A DNA stretch of 64,000 nt, from assembly GCA_001632435.1 (NCBI GenBank), contig KV423964.1, forward strand, positions 62,001-126,000, written 5' to 3'. How positions within the stretch are numbered: the first letter of the stretch is position 1; every line of letters starts with the position of its first letter. Positions 33,660 to 44,696 of the stretch are shown here, one piece after another. This DNA comes from Calocera cornea HHB12733. Lineage: Eukaryota > Basidiomycota > Dacrymycetes > Dacrymycetales > Dacrymycetaceae. Under the pieces are notes generated by a model. It was given only the letters and a program-made list of their open reading frames with translations, made no database searches and was not told the origin of the DNA. The position numbers were made by a program, and so were the translations under genes.

Positions 33660-34312
33660 CTTGGGCGAGACACGCTGGGTAATTGCGTTGCAGAGAGCGG
33701 ATATAAATACGCTGCAGGGAACAGCGGGCAGCTCCAGTGTGTGAGATGCCGGAGATCGGGGGTAGCGCTCAACATGCACGTCGCTGTGGAGCTCCAGCGT
33801 TCATGCTGCCAAGTTTGCTGTATCCAGCAAGTACAGATCGCCATGAGCAGCAATGCCGACGCGGCGGTCCCCCACGAGGGAATATTATCCATACAAACCG
33901 ATTCATGCGGTGGACAAGTCCAGCAGCTATACGGTCACATTGCGCATTGATGACGTTGCAAATCCCAGTAGCGCCGGCAAGGGTCGCAACATGCTTGCAG
34001 CAATGGCGCCCATGTGAGGGTTAGACCAGCAGCACAAGATCAAGATGACATGCGCACTGTGCAGGTGTGCGCGACCAATCACGGCGGAGTCGGAGGCACG
34101 CGCGGCTTGCGCCATGTGCTGCATGGTGCTTCTTCGCCAGCTCGGGACCATTCGCATCACAACCACGTCCGCAAAAGGAATCTTGTGTCCTCCGTCTGTA
34201 ACTCCCCTCTTGTTGCTCAGACTTCGTACATGATCTCAAATTTATTTATCGGAGTCTCGTACATCTCGGTTAACCGGTACTTCTTCCCTTTCGTTCCGGC
34301 ACAAGCCTGCAC
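33660..34312. other. Spacer between GH25 copies
   Basis: 653 bp between the pseudogene stop and the intact gene start. It holds the intact copy's TATA-like box; nothing else is recognised. Confidence 0.4.
33703..33710 (-). promoter_or_regulatory. TATA-like box of the GH25 gene
   Basis: Reads TATTTATA on the minus strand, about 45-50 bp upstream of the GH25 ATG. Confidence 0.5.
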
Positions 34313-35272
34313 TCAACCGGTAGCCAGCTTCTTGAGATTGGCCTCGCTACCGTTGAATACGTCCTGAGCTCCCGGGAACGTAACACTATCAGCGTTTTGC
34401 CAGAGAGTATAGTAGCTAGGAAGCGCTCAATAGATTGCATCATAAAGGGAATACTGATACTCACCGGCTCCAGTCAGGGGGAACCGAGCCTGCAGACGGG
34501 GCATAGCGAGCAATGAACAGCGGGTTCTTCTCAGAGAACGAGGTGCTCTCGCTGGTGCAAGTACTCCACCTGAAACCGTACATCAGCATGAAGTACCACT
34601 GGTCGACGGGTGTTCCTACCAGTCCAGCGTGATGTAGATGACAGGGTACCTATTGGTCTTGGAAGGATACGTGCTGGAGAAGTCCTGGACCGAGGATGTC
34701 ATCGCAGCTTGGAGAGACCATAGCACTTAGAACCTTCGTGTGATATAATCTATGCTCGTTTCAGGTTAAAGCTACCGTTGGAAAGCGAAGATCGTACACT
34801 CGATGTCCAGCATGCCTGGGAGGGTCTTTCTGTTGTTGAACCATCCACCTCCAGACGCGACAAAGTAATTCGCCTGGGATGTACCGCTTGAGACCTTGAG
34901 ACATCCGGCTGCAGGAAGAGTTAGGCAGTGGTTGCGAACACCACCTTTGATGTCGGATTCACTCGAGCAAAATGATATACGCCGCGGCTCAGACCATGTC
35001 GTAGCTGCCTGCATACCTTAGAGCCTTGTCAGTCACCAGTAGCAAAGCTGGCGGGGATACTCGCTGTTGCGAGAAGTGCGGATGGGTGTATCCTGTCCCC
35101 TCGGTAGCCTTGACATACGCCCACTTGGCGCCATCGGCTGCAACCGTCCCCCAGTTGACGTTGCCTTGGTAAGACGAGACATCGAGACCAGGGATGCCCG
35201 CGACGCGCTTCTCGATCGGGACGGCGAAGATCGTCGTCACAAGGTAAGAGTTGTAAGAGAGAACAGCAACAT
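34313..35272 (-). pseudogene. GH25 lysozyme pseudogene
   Basis: A full-length but broken copy of the neighbouring lysozyme gene. From 5' to 3' it retains a signal-peptide start (MLLFSLTT), GLDVSSYQGNVNW, KATEGTGYTHP, MLDIE, YPVIYITLDW, FIARYAPSAG and the C-terminal Trp-Gln-Asn-Ala-Asp-Ser segment. The frame is lost at several points. One base appears missing between the signal peptide and mature domain near 35242-35250. One is missing in the GAYHFA-equivalent segment near 34990-35000. An 8-bp tandem duplication (GTCTCAAG twice) lies near 34893-34908. Another single-base loss lies near 34710. A TATA box is still present. Multiple independent lesions argue for a pseudogene rather than missed introns. 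Confidence 0.8.
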
Positions 35273-35323
35273 CAATCGCTTGACTTGCTCTAAGGGCGTC
35301 CCGCCGACATTGAAGAGACGCGT

Positions 35324-35330
35324 TTTATAT
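35324..35330 (-). promoter_or_regulatory. TATA box of the GH25 pseudogene
   Basis: TATAAAA on the minus strand, about 50 bp upstream of the pseudogene ATG, at the same spacing as in the intact copy. Confidence 0.5.
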
Positions 35331-36049
35331 GTTTGGCCATTGCTTGCTCGGGTACATTCTCACAGAGGGACGCAAGTGGTCCAAACTCTTGGCACACATC
35401 GTGGGACACCGGCAATCCGCACATTGACTGCTATCGTCTGAGCTCCCGCAGTTCCAAAAATAGTACGTGTAGAGTCATCAGAGAACCGCGTTGGTGAGGG
35501 GCGACGAAGAAGACGTAGCCTGTTCCCCACATCCGAAAGCGAAGAAGGCATTGCAGATCGGACGCGGATGAGACATGGAATTCATACGCAGCAATATCAC
35601 GCATCGGGACATTTCTCGTTGGAGGCGTGTGTTCGTAGAGGATCAGTAGTTGCATAGACACGAGAATATTGTCGAGCCCCGGGCTCGACAACGGCCCGGA
35701 GGGAAGACGCGAAGACGCCTCCCGGGCCGTATGTGCTTGCCTTCCGGAAGTCGGAGGCAAAATGCTGGGGCCTCCGCGGAAAGCAACATCCACCAATGAC
35801 TGTTTGGAACATCATATCAAGGATAGTTTCGCAGGTCTTGGACATGCTGTATATTGGCTCCGGCACACTCGTTATATCTGACAATAGCCGCCCACTGCGA
35901 CCACCGCACTCTTCCCGGCCGACCTTGCAGGCAATGCTTCCCGCCATATGAAGCTCCTCCTTTCCCATGCAAACTGTGGCCGTCCTCTATGCTCCGGGCC
36001 ATCTTCCCTCAACGTGCCGATCGTAATCACATGCGCTATACTCAGCGCC
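35331..36049. other. Intergenic between the kinase locus and the GH25 pseudogene
   Basis: No supported gene. A short GC-rich inverted motif (GCCCCGGGCTCGAC) lies near 35676. Confidence 0.4.
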
Positions 36050-38215
36050 TCACTGAAACTCTGACAGGGATTGCAGCCATGACTGAATTCGAGCGTTCGT
36101 CCACAACGGCTCATGCTCTTCAGTGTTCTTCAGTCCCTTGTGTGGACTCCACGAACTCGGAGTTGTCGACTTGTCGACTTGTTTGGACAACTCAGCTGGT
36201 TCGGATCCGGACGCGAGTGGGAGCCGAGCGTACGTCTTCAATGGCTCATGCACCCCAGTGCCCTTCCGTACGTCGTGGGGACTTGGCGACCTGTCGATGT
36301 GTTTGGACAGATCAGCTGGCTCCGGTCTGGACGCGTATTCGGCACTCCAACACTGGGAAACAAACTCCCACAGCGATGCTGATAAACCTCTTCGCACTGC
36401 ATCCTCACCGGGGTGTGACGGCCGTCTGCCACTAAGTGCCGCCAGCAAAGCTTGCAAGTCATTCGATTCATGAAAAGGTTGTCGGCCAGAGTAGATCTGT
36501 CACATTTCAGCCTCGGCTTCATCAATCGATTGCAGCGTTCACCCACTTCATAGATAGTCATGCCAAATGAGTACATATCACTTGCTGGAGTCCTGGACGT
36601 GCGACCGCTCAGGCCATAATGCTCTGGATTGAGGCGTTCAGGCGCCATCCATCTTTGAGTTCCTGCGAAGGTTTGTGTTGTGCTTTGGGTTTGCGAGTTT
36701 CGAGACTCAATCGCAGACAGGCCGAAGTCGGACAGGACAGGATGACCGTCAGACGCCATGAGAATATTCGCCTGAAGAAGTCATGAATAACAGTAAAGTT
36801 CGGGACGGAAATTGGGGCACCCCTTTCAGATCTCCATGAACCACACCTGTGCTGTGTAGATACTTGAGACCATCTGCAACTCCTCTGATCTAACTCGTTC
36901 GATTTAGCAATTTCTCAACAGCCGGATGCTAATACTGACGATTTTGGATCGGTCCGCATCTTCATGCGTTTGCAGATATTTTATTACATTCCCAGAGGAC
37001 TGCCATGGCGAGACCAGAAGATGCTTCACTGCCAGGCTCCGATGCGAAGTGATTCCCAGAAAGGGAAGAACGTTTGTGTGATTTAGCTTGGACCATATGC
37101 TTATCTCGCGAACCAGTAGCTGTGAGGAATAGATGTTGGGAGGAACTAATCAGCTGGAATGCGAAACACATACCTTCTTGAGCTTTGCATCTTCCGAGTT
37201 CAGTCGCAGACCTTTTAGGGCAACATCCAGGCCATCTGAAGTTCTCTTCCCTCTCCACACGTCAGCAAATCCCCCTCTTGCAACTGGGGACAAGTTGGTA
37301 AGAGATATCTCAACAGAGGGTACTGAAAGGGATTTCAACATGATGGTCAAATCCGACGCTGGCTCGGAGACATGAGGCATATCTGGCTGAAACTGTTCCG
37401 CGAGCTGGGTTTGGGTTGGCCGAGCCCCAGGCTGAGAATCCCAGCATTGCTGGACAAAGCTCCACATCGTTGGGGTCATCCCTCTTCTTATTGCGATGGG
37501 TCCGGGATGCGAAGGTCGTATGCCGTCCACAACCGCCCAGAATGATTGGAACTGATCGAGCTCATCGAAAGGCAGTCGACCGGAATATATCTACGTATGG
37601 ACGCTAGTATTCGGTTTCCGACACGTAGATATGGAGTTTCCCTTACCTCATAGATTGTCATGCCAAAGGAGTATATATCACTGGCAGGTGTCATCGCAGA
37701 AGTGTCGGTCATTCCATATTGCTTCGGATAGAGGCGCTCAGGCGCCATCCATCGTGGGCTTCCAGATGCCGTTGATCTCAGAATTGGCTCTTCCACATGC
37801 AGGCTCTCGGAGGCAGCTAAGCCAAAGTCAGCTAGCATAGCATGACCATCGGATGATATCAAGATGTTAGCCTGACAGCTCGTGAAAAGTCGTCAAGACA
37901 CGGATGAAGAGCGCGCACTCCTTTCAAATCCCCGTGCACCACGCCGTTTCTGTGAAGATAGATTACGCCGTTTGCCACTCCTGCAATCTAGTGAGCCGTA
38001 AGGTGGAAAACTTTCAATGAGCGCGTCCGGATACTCACCAGCCTCTCACGGTTGACGTCATTGTGAGCACGTAAGTACTCTACAACAGTTCCCATCGTTT
38101 GCCATGGTGAGACCAATTGGGGCACTCGCTCAGTTATTGGAAGGAAGACCCCCAAGAAAGGGAGGATGTTTGAATGGTCCAGCGTAATCCAAATTGAGAT
38201 CTCCCGGATCAAGCA
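36050..38215 (-). CDS. Tandem dual protein kinase, 5' end cut by a LINE
   Basis: Two kinase domains lie in one continuous reading frame on the minus strand. Kinase A starts here at the alpha-C helix (LIREISIW) in exon 38215-38039. It continues through 37987-37919 (HGDLKG), 37871-37647 (ADFGLA, WMAPERL) and 37590-37174. The last exon runs without a stop from the end of kinase A into the Gly-loop and Lys of kinase B (VARGGFADVWRGK, DVALKGL). Kinase B follows in 37119-36940, 36889-36821 (HGDLKG), 36771-36547 (SDFGLS, WMAPERL) and 36496-36050. The catalytic Asp, Asn and DFG are present in both, and HGD replaces HRD, common in fungal expanded kinases. The tail has two similar copies of about 36 residues. 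The 69- and 225-bp exons recur in A, B and the neighbouring fusion gene. The missing N-lobe lies beyond the LINE. Confidence 0.8.
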
Positions 38216-38216
38216 C

Positions 38217-38720
38217 TATGAAAAACATGATTACGCTGCATACACCACAATCGAGATCGAGACACACCCGCTCAAAGACTGCATTGTTGTCGTCCGCCTC
38301 CACGGGGTGCCACACCACATCTCCAACGGGACCGTCGAGGACGAAGTCAGACGCCTCCTCCAGGAGGTCAAGGGGGTGACGAGTTCGCCTCATGTAGTGG
38401 TCGAGCGCATCGCCTCCACGCCCTCCCGAACCACGGTCGACCCCAACGACGACCCGACCTGGACGACCGATGTCCACGTCACGATTGCGGCCACTGGAAC
38501 GGACAAGGCCGACATCCGCAAGCTGACTCTATCAGCCGACGACGTCAAGCACCTCCGGATCGGCAGCCCTCCCATAACGGTGACAGCGACGGAACCCCAG
38601 AGGTGTGGTGGCTGCCAGGCGCACGGCCACAACTACTACTCGTGCCCATACGACGAGTTCCAGGCGGAGGCAAAGGCCCGCCAAAGTAGACAGCCCAGGT
38701 CCAAAGGGAAGTCTGCGTAG
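38217..38720 (+). CDS. LINE ORF1 (gag-like), 5'-truncated
   Basis: About 167 residues are open from the element's 5' edge to TAG, with no Met near the start. The C-terminal part has a zinc knuckle C-x2-C-x4-H-x4-C (CGGCQAHGHNYYSC) followed by a basic tail. ORF1 proteins of LINEs bind the element RNA and package it. The upstream part looks RRM-like in spacing (IVVVRLHGVP...), but that is only an impression. Confidence 0.7.
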   Translation, partial: YEKHDYAAYTTIEIETHPLKDCIVVVRLHGVPHHISNGTVEDEVRRLLQEVKGVTSSPHVVVERIASTPSRTTVDPNDDPTWTTDVHVTIAATGTDKADIRKLTLSADDVKHLRIGSPPITVTATEPQRCGGCQAHGHNYYSCPYDEFQAEAKARQSRQPRSKGKSA

Positions 38721-39155
38721 TAGACAACTGTACCTGTTCCTACTAGTCAATGCATGTGTCTAGGGCCCAGCTCTGCGTGTGCAACCGACTACACTCTAAC
38801 CCCCACAGAAATAAGTGCACAACCCCCTCCAAGTAAGTAGCACATTAGTAAGTAAAACGCTACACGCGCATACCAGCGTGAACACAAAAGAAGAAAACCC
38901 TCAAGACCCCGGCTATACGGCACCAACACATCAGAAGAACCAACTCAAACACTCATGAGTCTGAGTTTATATCAGCGGCCCAACCCACGGTCCGACCTAC
39001 CACACGTGCCCACTCGCACAAAACCCCGGGAGTCGCTGACTTTCCCGCACCATGGCCTATCGTCAAGGGAGGTGACGAACAATAGGGGATCCACTCCTAC
39101 CTCCCAGTGGAATACACTCGCCGCGGCACGAGAGTATTAAACAGTCAGAAAGGGA

Positions 39156-42100
39156 TTGACTATCCCTAATGACAGTCCGTACCTAGTCACGAAACAAACA
39201 AAACTTGAACCAACCGGGAGGCCGGTAACCAAGTATGTTGGTCGCGACGCTAGGCCCGAGCCTCCTGAGGAAACAGGCGTCAAAACAACGGACAATGCGA
39301 CCGGGAACTCAAGCCGCATACTTGAGTCTGTAACAGGGTCTGCCCAACCCTCTACAGTAAGACAAAGGTACCCCCCACACAACAACCATACCAGGGTTGA
39401 CCACAATACCCGTCAGACGCCCCTAGCCAGAGCGGGTAAAAAACAACAACTGCGCGTCGCAACTCTCAACACGAAGGGCTGCTACGATGCGCACCACCAG
39501 CCTAAATGGCCCTACATCCGAGAGGCAATGCGCCAGAACCAAATCGGTGTTTTTGTTCTAACAGAACACCCAACCTCTAACGAAGACGCCCACACGCAGA
39601 GCACGCTGCACCCCAACTTCACCCAATTCCGCACCAAGGCGCTAGCCAGAGCAGGCGTCTCAATCCTTATTGACAAGAACCAAGTCAAATACGAAAACGC
39701 GGAAGCTACGTCCATCCTAGAGGGCAGAGCAATACACCTCCGACTGGACTGGGCGACTAACAATGAAGTCAATATAATCGGAGTGTACTACCCAAATAAC
39801 AATAACCCTACCGACCATCTGCACCTTACATCCACACTAAAGGAGTACATGAAGTCGCTACGAGATAGACATACCATCCTACTCGGAGACTTCAACCTAG
39901 TCGAAAATCCAATAGACAGACAACCAATGCAAAACGACAACCAAATACTACGCGAAAACCTAACCACAATGCTATCCAATAACAATCTCATAGATGGTTG
40001 GCGCAAAACCAACCCTGATACCCAAACGTTTACCTACCATCATACTAATGGCACAACGAGGTCCCGTATCGACCGAATATACCACTCCAAGTCAATAGAC
40101 ACCTACTGCATGAACTGGGAAATAATCCCCACGCCACACATATCCGACCATGACCTAGCATATATCGATATCGCCGCCCGACACATGCCCTACACTGGGA
40201 AGGGTAATTGGGTCATTCCCCCAAACATAATCAATGATTTGGAGTTCCACGCTAAAGCGAATGAACTACTTCTAACCACACTGCGGGACATGCAAACGTC
40301 CCTCAATGAAAACCTGCACTCGGACATGAACCCACAACGCATATGGACTACAACCAAGGCCAACCTAAAAGCCCTGGCCATAGCGACCCAGAAAGCACGA
40401 CGGTCAACATATGACAAGACTAGACAAAGCCTTATAGCACAAATCCGAAAGGACTTAACCCTACAGGACAACTGCCCTAACGCGCTTGAAGCGACCAACA
40501 AATCGTTAACCCAAAACAGGAGCGCACTACGATCACTCGAAAAGGCGCACCATAACCAACGAAAAATAAAAGGGAAGGCCAAATTCCAACTACTAGGAGA
40601 GCGAAGTACAAAGTACTACTTCCAACTACAGGCGGACCCCCGCTCCAATCACACCATTATGGAACTCTTCCAGCCAAATACAGGTAAACTGGCCAGAGAC
40701 ACAAAGGGAATGCTGCGCATAGCTCATAAGCACCACGCGGAACTACAAGCCGCCGTCCCACCAGCCAATGCAACACGACAAAACCACATCAGTAACGCTA
40801 CTGCCAATATTGAGACAAAACTCACGGCTAGTGATGCCCATGCCTTATCCCTCCCCCCGACTAAAGCTGAACTACTCGATGCCCTCCTCCACAGTGCCAA
40901 CGGGAGTATGCCCGGCGTGGACGGGTTAACCTTTGAATTCTACAAGACTTTCAAACCCATAAAGCAACACCCCGGGTCCCCCCCCCATGCAGATATCGTA
41001 CAGATCCTCCAGATAGTCTGGGCGGACGTCCACCAGCACGGAATACGAGAAACACCCCTCTGTGAAGGTATCATGACTCCCTTGTTCAAGAAAAAAGACA
41101 AGCGGTGCATAGAGAACTACAGACCCATTACCATGCTCAACGCGGACTATAAAATCCTCACCAAAGCGCTAGCCACCCGACTTGGGCACGTTTGCCAGTA
41201 CCTCCTGCACGAGGACCAGGCAGGATTTGTACCCAACAGAAGCATCTACAACCACATCCGCCTTAGCCAATGTGTAATAGACTACTGTGACCAAAAAGCT
41301 ACTCCGGGCACGATAGTAGCGCTCGACCAAGAAAAAGCATACGATAAGATAGCCCACGACTATCTATGGCAAATGCTTAAGGGTTACGGCTTCCCAGCCA
41401 CCTTTGTAAACCTAATCCAGACCTTATACACCCATGCGACTACCACAATAATGCTTAACGGATGCCCGAGTAAGCCCTTCCCAGTCCAACGAGGAGTGAG
41501 ACAAGGAGACCCAGTCTCATGCCTCCTCTACAACCTTGCCATAGAACCTCTAGCTGTACAACTGCGTAAATCTAACCTCGGACTGGAGATCCCAGGCTTA
41601 CCCACCAAACTCGTCTGCACCCTTTTCGCGGATGACACCCTGGTGTATATGCACTACGGTGACTCCCATGAGACACTACAGACCATAATATCACATTTCT
41701 GCGAAGCATCTACAGCACGCTTCAATACCGAAAAAACTGAGTACCTACCATTAGGCTCAAAACCCCAGAGGACCATTATAACGTCTGAGCGTCGAGTACA
41801 ACAACACGCCCAACCACTTCCAGCTAACCTCAAGCTCCTAAGGGACGGAGAGGCCCTCCGAACCCTAGGAGCCTGGGTAGGATACAATGTAAATGTTAGC
41901 CCACAATGGAATACCATCCTAAAGAAAATCGAGAACACGAAAGTAAAATGGACCAAGATGCGACCAACGCTTCAGGGCCGCCGCTTACTCGCAAATTCTC
42001 TCCTACTCTCACGAGGGTGGTACTTAGCCACAGTAAATGGCATACAACCCGCCATCTATACACAACTGCGCAAGCTAATCCACTCCTTCTTATGGAACGA

Positions 42101-44147
42101 CCAGAGAGCCCCCATATCGGAGCAAATGGCCTGGCTCCCCCTATGCCAAGGAGGACTCAACTTCCCCAACATAGATGCTAAACTAGAAGCTACACAAATC
42201 AAGTGGCTACAAAGCTATCTCGCACCGCGAAATAGACCCAAGTGGGCGCTCGTAGCAGACGAACTACTTCGCTCAAACACCCCCAAGACGATACCTAAAA
42301 CACTAACCCCAGAGGACCGGGTAAATCTATTCCTCCAGAAGTGGACATCAGACATCTCCAATAAATCCCAGCTACCAACGTACCTGAAGAGTATGATCAA
42401 AGTGGCCAGGAAGTACAACACCCAACCGTACGCGATGAAGTTCTCGACAGTCACAAAACAGAACTTCCCCGCCACCTTCCATATTGCAGTAACAAGCAAC
42501 TACTCGTACAGCAAACCCGCGGCGAGATGCCTTGTCCACAACCACAAAGTCACAACTCTGGGGGACCTGCAACACTGTACTAGAACTTTACGAACTACTG
42601 CCGGCTGCAAGAACCCAACCCTCTGCAAGGAGACAGCGAGAACACTGTTAAACCTTGTCCCTCCAAAACTGAACCCCCTACACGAATCACCCCACAAAGA
42701 CAACCTAGATCACACTCCGCGTCGATTGCGAGACAATGCAATCGCATACAAAGCAAGGACGCCCATTACTTTCAACCCCGACATCACAGAAAAGGGCCCT
42801 GCCATGTCCACAATACGAATCTTTGTCCCCACCCTGCACACACCGGACCTCCAAGTACCGGCCTATACCAGACCGCCGCTAGGTGCACCCCAACCCCCCG
42901 TTATCATATACACGGACGGGTCCAGTAAGAACAACGGAGCCGAAAACGCCAGGGTGGGCGCCGGCGCCTGGTGTGAAACAAACCCAGAATACAACGTATG
43001 TGCCCGACTACCAGGTATAGAACAAACCAACCAGCGAGGGGAGCTAGCCGCTATACTACTTGCGCTACACAAAATACCACCAACCTCCCCAGTGGTAATA
43101 CGAACCGACTCCCTAACCTCGATGAACGGGCTAACAACCCAAGCCTCCCGCTGGGAGGATGGAGGTTGGATCGACACGAAAAATGAGGATATATGTGTAC
43201 CAATACTAAATATCCTACGTTCCCGAACGGCAACGACAACCTTTGAGTGGGTTAAGGGCCACGCAGGCATACGAGGAAACGAAGAAGCAGATCGCCTTGC
43301 TGAGCTAGGCGCCCTCAGAGAAACTCCTGATGCGCTGCCCCTCGCTCGGCACCCAGCAACTACCACTCTGGGCGCACGACTAGCATCCCTCACTTTCAAC
43401 CAAATCTACCACCACATTATCAAGTGGAAAGTAGGGAAGAAAACCCTCCCACGACAAACGGTTAAAGATCACTTAACCCTCGCTCAACATGCCATAGCAG
43501 GCCGAACCCCACACGGTCTGTACAAGCCAAGCACGACATCGATCTGGGCCGGAATATGGCAACCCCCCTTCCACAGCCGGTGTCACGACTTCCTCTGGAA
43601 GGTGACCCAAACTGCACTAAAGTGTGGCCCGTACTTTTCACATTTCGCCCCAACCAAAAGCCTCTGCCTCCAGTGCGACCAGCTAGAAACAGCGGCACAC
43701 GTCATCTTCGACTGTCCAAAGCCACACGTGCACCAGCTTTGGCAAGAAACCGAAGCTCTATGGGATCGACTATGGCCAGGCATACCGTGGGTTCCACCAA
43801 ACATCCACATCCTTCGCGGACTAGGAGCCTACACTGTACGCAGAACGAATGGCAGCACGCACAGCCACCCCACACACATGTACAAGGTCCTGGTAAGCAC
43901 GACAGCATACCAACTGTGGCTGCACAGGAACGAGAAAACATTCCAAAATCGTACTGCCCCCCAGATAGAACTAACGCGTAAATGGAAACACCGATTACGT
44001 GAACAACTCCAAATCGAGCACACCAAGATCGGCATGTACCCGCCGACCAAACAAGGCACTGCCCGACGTCTATTCCAGCGCCGATGGTGCACGAATGACG
44101 TCATGGCGACTCTTGACGGAACCAAACTATACCCCCATACCTGGTGA
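39156..44147 (+). CDS. LINE ORF2: endonuclease, reverse transcriptase, RNase H
   Basis: About 1663 residues. The apurinic-type endonuclease begins at about residue 99 (RVATLNTKG), with LLGDFNLVENPID and HISDHDL downstream. The reverse transcriptase has YRPITML, VALDQEKAYDK, GVRQGDPVSCLL and the catalytic FADD at residues 824-827. RNase H has YTDGSSKNNG, GELAAILLALH, IRTDSL and VKGHAGIRGNEEADRLAE, so its acidic residues are intact. A C-terminal C-x2-C-x7-H-x4-C motif follows (CLQC...HVIFDC). The open frame starts after a TAA near 39138, but the first ATG codon is at 39528, inside the endonuclease. The start given is a TTG and is uncertain. The protein looks active. Confidence 0.9.
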   Translation: MTIPNDSPYLVTKQTKLEPTGRPVTKYVGRDARPEPPEETGVKTTDNATGNSSRILESVTGSAQPSTVRQRYPPHNNHTRVDHNTRQTPLARAGKKQQLRVATLNTKGCYDAHHQPKWPYIREAMRQNQIGVFVLTEHPTSNEDAHTQSTLHPNFTQFRTKALARAGVSILIDKNQVKYENAEATSILEGRAIHLRLDWATNNEVNIIGVYYPNNNNPTDHLHLTSTLKEYMKSLRDRHTILLGDFNLVENPIDRQPMQNDNQILRENLTTMLSNNNLIDGWRKTNPDTQTFTYHHTNGTTRSRIDRIYHSKSIDTYCMNWEIIPTPHISDHDLAYIDIAARHMPYTGKGNWVIPPNIINDLEFHAKANELLLTTLRDMQTSLNENLHSDMNPQRIWTTTKANLKALAIATQKARRSTYDKTRQSLIAQIRKDLTLQDNCPNALEATNKSLTQNRSALRSLEKAHHNQRKIKGKAKFQLLGERSTKYYFQLQADPRSNHTIMELFQPNTGKLARDTKGMLRIAHKHHAELQAAVPPANATRQNHISNATANIETKLTASDAHALSLPPTKAELLDALLHSANGSMPGVDGLTFEFYKTFKPIKQHPGSPPHADIVQILQIVWADVHQHGIRETPLCEGIMTPLFKKKDKRCIENYRPITMLNADYKILTKALATRLGHVCQYLLHEDQAGFVPNRSIYNHIRLSQCVIDYCDQKATPGTIVALDQEKAYDKIAHDYLWQMLKGYGFPATFVNLIQTLYTHATTTIMLNGCPSKPFPVQRGVRQGDPVSCLLYNLAIEPLAVQLRKSNLGLEIPGLPTKLVCTLFADDTLVYMHYGDSHETLQTIISHFCEASTARFNTEKTEYLPLGSKPQRTIITSERRVQQHAQPLPANLKLLRDGEALRTLGAWVGYNVNVSPQWNTILKKIENTKVKWTKMRPTLQGRRLLANSLLLSRGWYLATVNGIQPAIYTQLRKLIHSFLWNDQRAPISEQMAWLPLCQGGLNFPNIDAKLEATQIKWLQSYLAPRNRPKWALVADELLRSNTPKTIPKTLTPEDRVNLFLQKWTSDISNKSQLPTYLKSMIKVARKYNTQPYAMKFSTVTKQNFPATFHIAVTSNYSYSKPAARCLVHNHKVTTLGDLQHCTRTLRTTAGCKNPTLCKETARTLLNLVPPKLNPLHESPHKDNLDHTPRRLRDNAIAYKARTPITFNPDITEKGPAMSTIRIFVPTLHTPDLQVPAYTRPPLGAPQPPVIIYTDGSSKNNGAENARVGAGAWCETNPEYNVCARLPGIEQTNQRGELAAILLALHKIPPTSPVVIRTDSLTSMNGLTTQASRWEDGGWIDTKNEDICVPILNILRSRTATTTFEWVKGHAGIRGNEEADRLAELGALRETPDALPLARHPATTTLGARLASLTFNQIYHHIIKWKVGKKTLPRQTVKDHLTLAQHAIAGRTPHGLYKPSTTSIWAGIWQPPFHSRCHDFLWKVTQTALKCGPYFSHFAPTKSLCLQCDQLETAAHVIFDCPKPHVHQLWQETEALWDRLWPGIPWVPPNIHILRGLGAYTVRRTNGSTHSHPTHMYKVLVSTTAYQLWLHRNEKTFQNRTAPQIELTRKWKHRLREQLQIEHTKIGMYPPTKQGTARRLFQRRWCTNDVMATLDGTKLYPHTW

Positions 44148-44214
44148 CCAAAACCCATAAGACCGCCCCCCCCAAACACCTGCCACACACACATCTTTCC
44201 CCCCTACCACCACC

Positions 44215-44664
44215 ATGGTACGTCCCCGAGCCAAGGCTCAACGGGCCGTGACTTACCCCGCCAAACAGACGCACAACCCCGATGAACCTGCCCACGACCC
44301 GGAATACATCCTCCTAGGATACCGCCTCCCCAAGACCAAGTGGCACGACTGGAAGGAGATCCACCCCTCGTCCAAAGACGACTATGACCTCCTGATGACA
44401 GTCACATGGAGCGAATTCTACGGCTCCCGGCTATACGGCCCGTTTATCGATATCTTCCCGATAACCCCCCTCGACGGACCGGATTCCGGGACGCCCACCG
44501 ATCTCCTTTTAGTTCGACGCAGGAACCCCACCTCCTACGACGACCTAATCGAGACCGATAAAGACAAAGAGGCGAAGAAGGAAGGCATAGCCCTCGGGCT
44601 ACCGCCCGATGGCCTTAAATGGTGTCTGGCAGAATGCTTTCCCATCCAGACACATAGTAAATAA
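44215..44664 (+). CDS. LINE-associated ORF3, unknown
   Basis: 149 residues from an ATG in good context (CCACCACCATGG), 67 bp after the ORF2 stop and on the same strand. The N-terminus is basic (MVRPRAKAQRAVTYP), followed by a folded-looking centre (WHDWKEIHPSSKDDYDLL, WSEFYGSRLYGPFIDIFP) and a charged Lys/Glu stretch. I recognise no domain. Its position inside the element, before the poly(A), and its codon use like ORF2 suggest that it belongs to the retrotransposon. Confidence 0.7.
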   Translation: MVRPRAKAQRAVTYPAKQTHNPDEPAHDPEYILLGYRLPKTKWHDWKEIHPSSKDDYDLLMTVTWSEFYGSRLYGPFIDIFPITPLDGPDSGTPTDLLLVRRRNPTSYDDLIETDKDKEAKKEGIALGLPPDGLKWCLAECFPIQTHSK

Positions 44665-44696
44665 ATACCCCACGATGTAGAGCAGACCCCGTCCCA

